Shown here one piece after another: positions 6,000 to 8,313 of a stretch of 8,313 nucleotides of DNA. Origin of the DNA: Limnohabitans sp. (GTDB lineage Bacteria > Pseudomonadota > Gammaproteobacteria > Burkholderiales > Burkholderiaceae_C); contig VEQI01000128.1 of the NCBI GenBank assembly GCA_018883305.1, positions 1 to 8,313 of the forward strand. The letters run 5' to 3'. The notes below the pieces were generated by a model. The model was not told the origin of the DNA, ran no database searches, and saw only the letters and a list, made by a program, of their open reading frames with translations. The translations under genes were made by a program, and so were the position numbers. Position 1 is the first letter of the stretch. Every line of letters starts with the position of its first letter.

Positions 6000-6798
6000 G
6001 GACCCCCGAATTATAGAAATCGAAAGCCTGGATGCGTGGCTGCAAACGCCCCCTGGTCAGTATTTGCTGGCCTGGGAGCAGACACAGCTGGACCGCGTGG
6101 TGGCGGACCTGTTCGGTTTTCATGCCCTGCAACTGGGCATGCCCATGATCGAGGGGCTGCGCCACAACCGCATGCCGCATCGCTGGGTGGGCTCGGACGT
6201 GGTGGTTCCCGGACGAACCGATCTGTTGCTGGACCCCACGGCACTCCCGTTTGAGGACAACGCGCTGGACCTGGTGGTTCTGCCGCATACGCTGGAGCTG
6301 AGTCACGACCCGCACGCCACCTTGCGTGAGGTGCACCGGGTGCTGGTGCCGGAGGGCAAGATCGTGATCTGTGGCTTCAACCCCACCAGTCTGTGGGGTT
6401 TTCGCCAGCGCCGCGCGCACTGGTATCAGCGGTTGGGTGTGGAGCGCTGGTTTCTGCCGCAGGCCGGTGAATTCATCGGCTATTGGCGTTTGCGTGACTG
6501 GTTGCGCCTGTTGGGCATGGAGGTGCAGGGCGGGCGCTTTGGCTGTTACCGCCCCGCCGTGCAATCCAGCCAATGGCTGGAACGGTTTGCCTGGATGGAT
6601 GCTGCCGGAGATCGCTGGTGGCCCATCCTGGGTGCTGTGTATCTGCTGGTGGCGACCAAGCGGGTGCATGGCATGCGCCTGATCGAGCCCGGGTGGCGGG
6701 CTGCCCGTGCAAGCCGAGTGACGGCGGTGACCACGGTGAGCTCGGGGCGTGTAGCATCCCCGCACGACAAGACCATCTCCGGGTCGACACGGCCTTGA
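5998..6798 (+). CDS. Class I SAM-dependent methyltransferase, YafS-like
   Basis: A 266-residue putative methyltransferase. The core LPFEDNALDLVVLPHTLELSHDPHATLREVHRVLVPEGKIVICGFNP (spread over about 83-129) is the Methyltransf_11-type pattern: acidic post-I region, strand, motif II/III, and the RVLVPEGK turn. The segment FGFHALQLG (39-47) stands where motif I lies. It lacks the usual GxGxG, as I recall for E. coli YafS, which shares FGFH and GFNP. The substrate is unknown, so small molecule, protein or RNA remain open. The C-terminus past about 235 is Ser/Thr/Arg-rich and probably disordered. The ATG at 5998 is supported by AGGGA at 5985-5989 and by conserved residues beginning soon after. 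Context matches E. coli, where yafS is divergent from gloB and next to rnhA. The function assignment is family-level only. Confidence 0.87.
   Translation: MDPRIIEIESLDAWLQTPPGQYLLAWEQTQLDRVVADLFGFHALQLGMPMIEGLRHNRMPHRWVGSDVVVPGRTDLLLDPTALPFEDNALDLVVLPHTLELSHDPHATLREVHRVLVPEGKIVICGFNPTSLWGFRQRRAHWYQRLGVERWFLPQAGEFIGYWRLRDWLRLLGMEVQGGRFGCYRPAVQSSQWLERFAWMDAAGDRWWPILGAVYLLVATKRVHGMRLIEPGWRAARASRVTAVTTVSSGRVASPHDKTISGSTRP
6010..6015 (-). promoter_or_regulatory. -10 box of the gloB promoter, inside the divergent coding region
   Basis: TATAAT on the minus strand is a perfect consensus hexamer within methyltransferase codons 5-6. Transcription would begin near 6003, leaving only about 4 untranslated bases before the gloB ATG at 5999. 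No good -35 box is seen at the usual distance. Confidence 0.55.
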
Positions 6799-6810
6799 CG
6801 GCATTGCAGC

Positions 6811-6827
6811 CAGGGGCGGACCCCCTG
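6811..6827 (+). promoter_or_regulatory. Short GC hairpin in the rnhA leader
   Basis: CAGGGG (6811-6816) pairs with CCCCTG (6822-6827) around CGGAC. The stem holds the only purine-rich, SD-like stretch before the rnhA ATG at 6836, although that stretch is rather far from it (about 17-20 bases). It may limit translation of rnhA or be incidental. Confidence 0.3.
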
Positions 6828-6835
6828 ACCAACAC

Positions 6836-7294
6836 ATGAGCGAATTGAACACAGTGGTTATTTACACCGATGGCGCCTGCAAGGGCAATCCTGGCCCGGG
6901 CGGCTGGGGGGCTTTGTTGCAGGCGGGGACGCAAGAAAAAGAGTTATGGGGCGGTGAGCCTCAAACCACCAACAACCGCATGGAGTTGATGGCGGTCATC
7001 CAGGCCTTGCGAGCGCTCAAGCGGCCTTGCCGCATCGAGCTTTATCTGGACAGCCAATACGTGCGCCAGGGCATCACGGAGTGGATCCACAAGTGGAAGC
7101 TGCAAGGCTGGCGGACTTCCTCGAAACAGCCTGTCAAGAACGTGGAGCTGTGGCAAACCCTGGACGCACTGGTTCACCAGCAAGACCATCAGATTCGCTG
7201 GCACTGGGTCAAGGGGCATGCCGGCGATCCAGGCAACGAGCGCGCCGATGCGCTGGCCAACCGAGGTGCGGCTGAAAATATGTCGGCCGTGTAA
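6836..7294 (+). CDS. rnhA: Ribonuclease HI
   Basis: RNase HI degrades the RNA strand of RNA-DNA hybrids, clearing R-loops and primer remnants with Mg2+ or Mn2+. The 152-residue protein has the normal length for the enzyme. The catalytic set is complete: D12 in YTDGACKGNPGPGGWG, E50 in TNNRMEL, D72 in LDSQYV, H128 in VKGHAG and D138 in NERADALA. The basic protrusion that contacts the hybrid is seen at HKWKLQGWRTSSKQPVKN (85-102). The ATG at 6836 gives the family N-terminus MSELNTVVIYTDG. The ribosome site is weak. The gene follows the methyltransferase gene by 37 bases on the same strand and may share its transcript. In E. coli rnhA is next to yafS but faces the other way and is paired with dnaQ, which is not in this window. 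Confidence 0.99.
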   Translation: MSELNTVVIYTDGACKGNPGPGGWGALLQAGTQEKELWGGEPQTTNNRMELMAVIQALRALKRPCRIELYLDSQYVRQGITEWIHKWKLQGWRTSSKQPVKNVELWQTLDALVHQQDHQIRWHWVKGHAGDPGNERADALANRGAAENMSAV

Positions 7295-7353
7295 ACCTGC
7301 CTCTTTGGCCGTTCACATCAGGGTCGTAACCCATGGGAATTGCGTGAGCACCT

Positions 7354-7395
7354 GTTACATTGCGCGGTTGCACTTCGTTGATTACATGTTGTAAC
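7354..7395 (+). promoter_or_regulatory. Possible operator/promoter region of the efflux adaptor gene
   Basis: TTACA (7382-7386) and TGTAA (7390-7394) form a dyad around TGT. A further GTTACA at 7354-7359 repeats the half site in the upstream arm. TTGCAC at 7368-7373 is a fair -35 candidate, but the -10 is unclear; TAACTG at 7392-7397 with an 18-base spacer is the best I see. Efflux operons are often controlled by TetR- or MarR-type repressors on such dyads. No regulator gene is in the window. Confidence 0.35.
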
Positions 7396-7402
7396 TGTTC
7401 TC

Positions 7403-8313
7403 ATGGCTAACAAAATTGTCTATACCGTGGTGGCTGTTCTGGGTATTGGTGCCGCCTCCACGGCAGCCTGGTGGTTTCAAAACAAGCAGCCCACGGCGGC
7501 GCCTGCGCCAGCGGGCGGCACCCCGAATGCGGGTCAGAGTGGCGGCCCTCGTGCGATCGGGGTGGAGGTGGCTCGCGTGGAAAAACTCACCCTGCGCGAC
7601 GACGCCCAGGCGGTGGGGACCTTGCGCTCACGCCAGAACGTGATGCTTCGTCCGGAGGTGGCGGGTCGTATCTTGTCGCTGGGTTTCAGTGACGGCGCCC
7701 AGGTCCAGGCGGGCCAGACCCTGGTTCAATTGGATGACACGCTGCAGCGAGCCGAGGTTCAGCAATCGCTGGCCCAGGTGTCGATTGCCAAGGCCAACCA
7801 CAAGCGCAATCAGGAACTGGTGGCCCAGAATTTTGTCGCCCAGCGGGTGCTGGATGAAAGCGCCGCCAGCCTGCAAGTGGCGGAAGCACAACTGGCACTG
7901 TCATGTGCGCGACTGGATCGCATGCGTCTGCTGGCCCCCTTTCCGGGGGTGGTGGGTATCCGTTCCGTCAACATCGGTGACTACGTGAAAGATGGTGCCG
8001 ACCTGATCAACCTGGAAGACATCAGCATGCTCTATGTGGACTTCCGACTGCCGGAGCGTTACCAGGGCAAGATCGTGCCGCGACAAATGGTGGAGATGCA
8101 GCTGGATGCGCTGCCGGGTCGCATGTTCAAGGCGCAGGTGGAAGCCATTGACCCACTCATTGACGCCAATGGTCGCTCCGTTGGCGTGCGCGCTTGTATC
8201 GACAACCGGCGCATGCAGTTGCGCCCTGGCATGTTCGCCAAGGTCGGTACGGTGTTCGCGCAGCGCGACAAGGCCCTGATGGTGCCTGAGGAGGCCATCG
8301 TCCCGCAGGGTGG
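7403..8313 (+). CDS. RND efflux periplasmic adaptor (membrane fusion protein), partial at the window end
   Basis: The first 303 codons of an HlyD/AcrA-type adaptor. Such proteins join an inner-membrane RND pump to an outer-membrane channel. Residues 5-25 are a single hydrophobic N-terminal anchor, followed by a Pro/Ala/Gly-rich linker (26-50). No lipobox is seen, so it is a membrane-anchored rather than lipidated adaptor. The barrel-sandwich halves are RPEVAGRILSLGFSDGAQVQAGQTLVQLDD (83-112) and LLAPFPGVVGIRSVNIGDYVKDGADLINLED (about 176-206). Between them is a short alpha-hairpin of about 60 residues. A beta-barrel with RPGMFAKV (274-281) follows. The short hairpin suits MexA/MdtA-like pumps. 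The substrate cannot be told. The start at 7403 lacks a Shine-Dalgarno site but begins the anchor naturally. An RND pump gene is expected just downstream of the window. Confidence 0.93.
   Translation, partial: MANKIVYTVVAVLGIGAASTAAWWFQNKQPTAAPAPAGGTPNAGQSGGPRAIGVEVARVEKLTLRDDAQAVGTLRSRQNVMLRPEVAGRILSLGFSDGAQVQAGQTLVQLDDTLQRAEVQQSLAQVSIAKANHKRNQELVAQNFVAQRVLDESAASLQVAEAQLALSCARLDRMRLLAPFPGVVGIRSVNIGDYVKDGADLINLEDISMLYVDFRLPERYQGKIVPRQMVEMQLDALPGRMFKAQVEAIDPLIDANGRSVGVRACIDNRRMQLRPGMFAKVGTVFAQRDKALMVPEEAIVPQG

Noticed and set aside
5968..6852. A 294-codon minus-strand frame antisense to the methyltransferase gene
   Set aside because: It lies opposite a gene with family motifs and conserved context; no domain is visible in the antisense product.
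1..8313. Mobile element, CRISPR array, tRNA or defence system
   Set aside because: I found no transposase, terminal inverted repeats, regularly spaced direct repeats, cloverleaf, or defence-type domains; composition is even across the window.

Overview
The window is a GC-rich stretch of bacterial chromosome with dense housekeeping genes. Protein content, codon use and gene neighbourhoods point to a Betaproteobacterium, most likely Burkholderiales and possibly close to Comamonadaceae. This placement is an inference from family resemblance, not from a search. I see no insertion sequence, phage gene, CRISPR array, tRNA or base-composition island.

Layout. Positions 1-82 hold the 3' end of an unidentified plus-strand gene. 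It converges on a small minus-strand gene for a secreted protein (143-478), with a hairpin between the two stops. Upstream of that gene, also on the minus strand, lies the gene for the signal recognition particle 4.5S RNA (564-659), with a well-placed promoter. Divergent from it is the plus-strand cluster dnaX (786-2669), ybaB (2702-3034) and recR (3098-3694): clamp loader, nucleoid-associated protein and recombinational repair. A convergent minus-strand pair follows, mltD (3730-5232) and gloB (5229-5999), in the order gloB then mltD and joined by an ATGA overlap. Divergent from gloB is a YafS-like methyltransferase gene (5998-6798), then rnhA (6836-7294). Both run into the start of an RND efflux adaptor gene (7403 to the window end).

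The dnaX-ybaB-recR cluster and the mltD-gloB/yafS/rnhA neighbourhood both recall enterobacterial gene order, here placed side by side. The genes link replication and repair (DnaX, RecR, RNase HI), protein targeting (4.5S RNA), cell-wall turnover (MltD), methylglyoxal detoxification (GloB) and efflux.

The most interesting signals are at nucleotide level. dnaX contains a run of ten A's exactly at the end of the clamp-loader core. Both alternative frames stop almost at once after it and a GC-rich hairpin follows, which is the layout expected for making a short gamma-like protein by frameshifting or transcriptional slippage. The start codons of gloB and the methyltransferase share one CATG, so each gene's 5' control region lies inside the other's coding sequence. 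A perfect 12-bp hairpin sits just before the recR ribosome binding site. Several genes lack a clear Shine-Dalgarno site, and some have -10-like boxes so close to the start codon that leaderless or nearly leaderless mRNAs are plausible.
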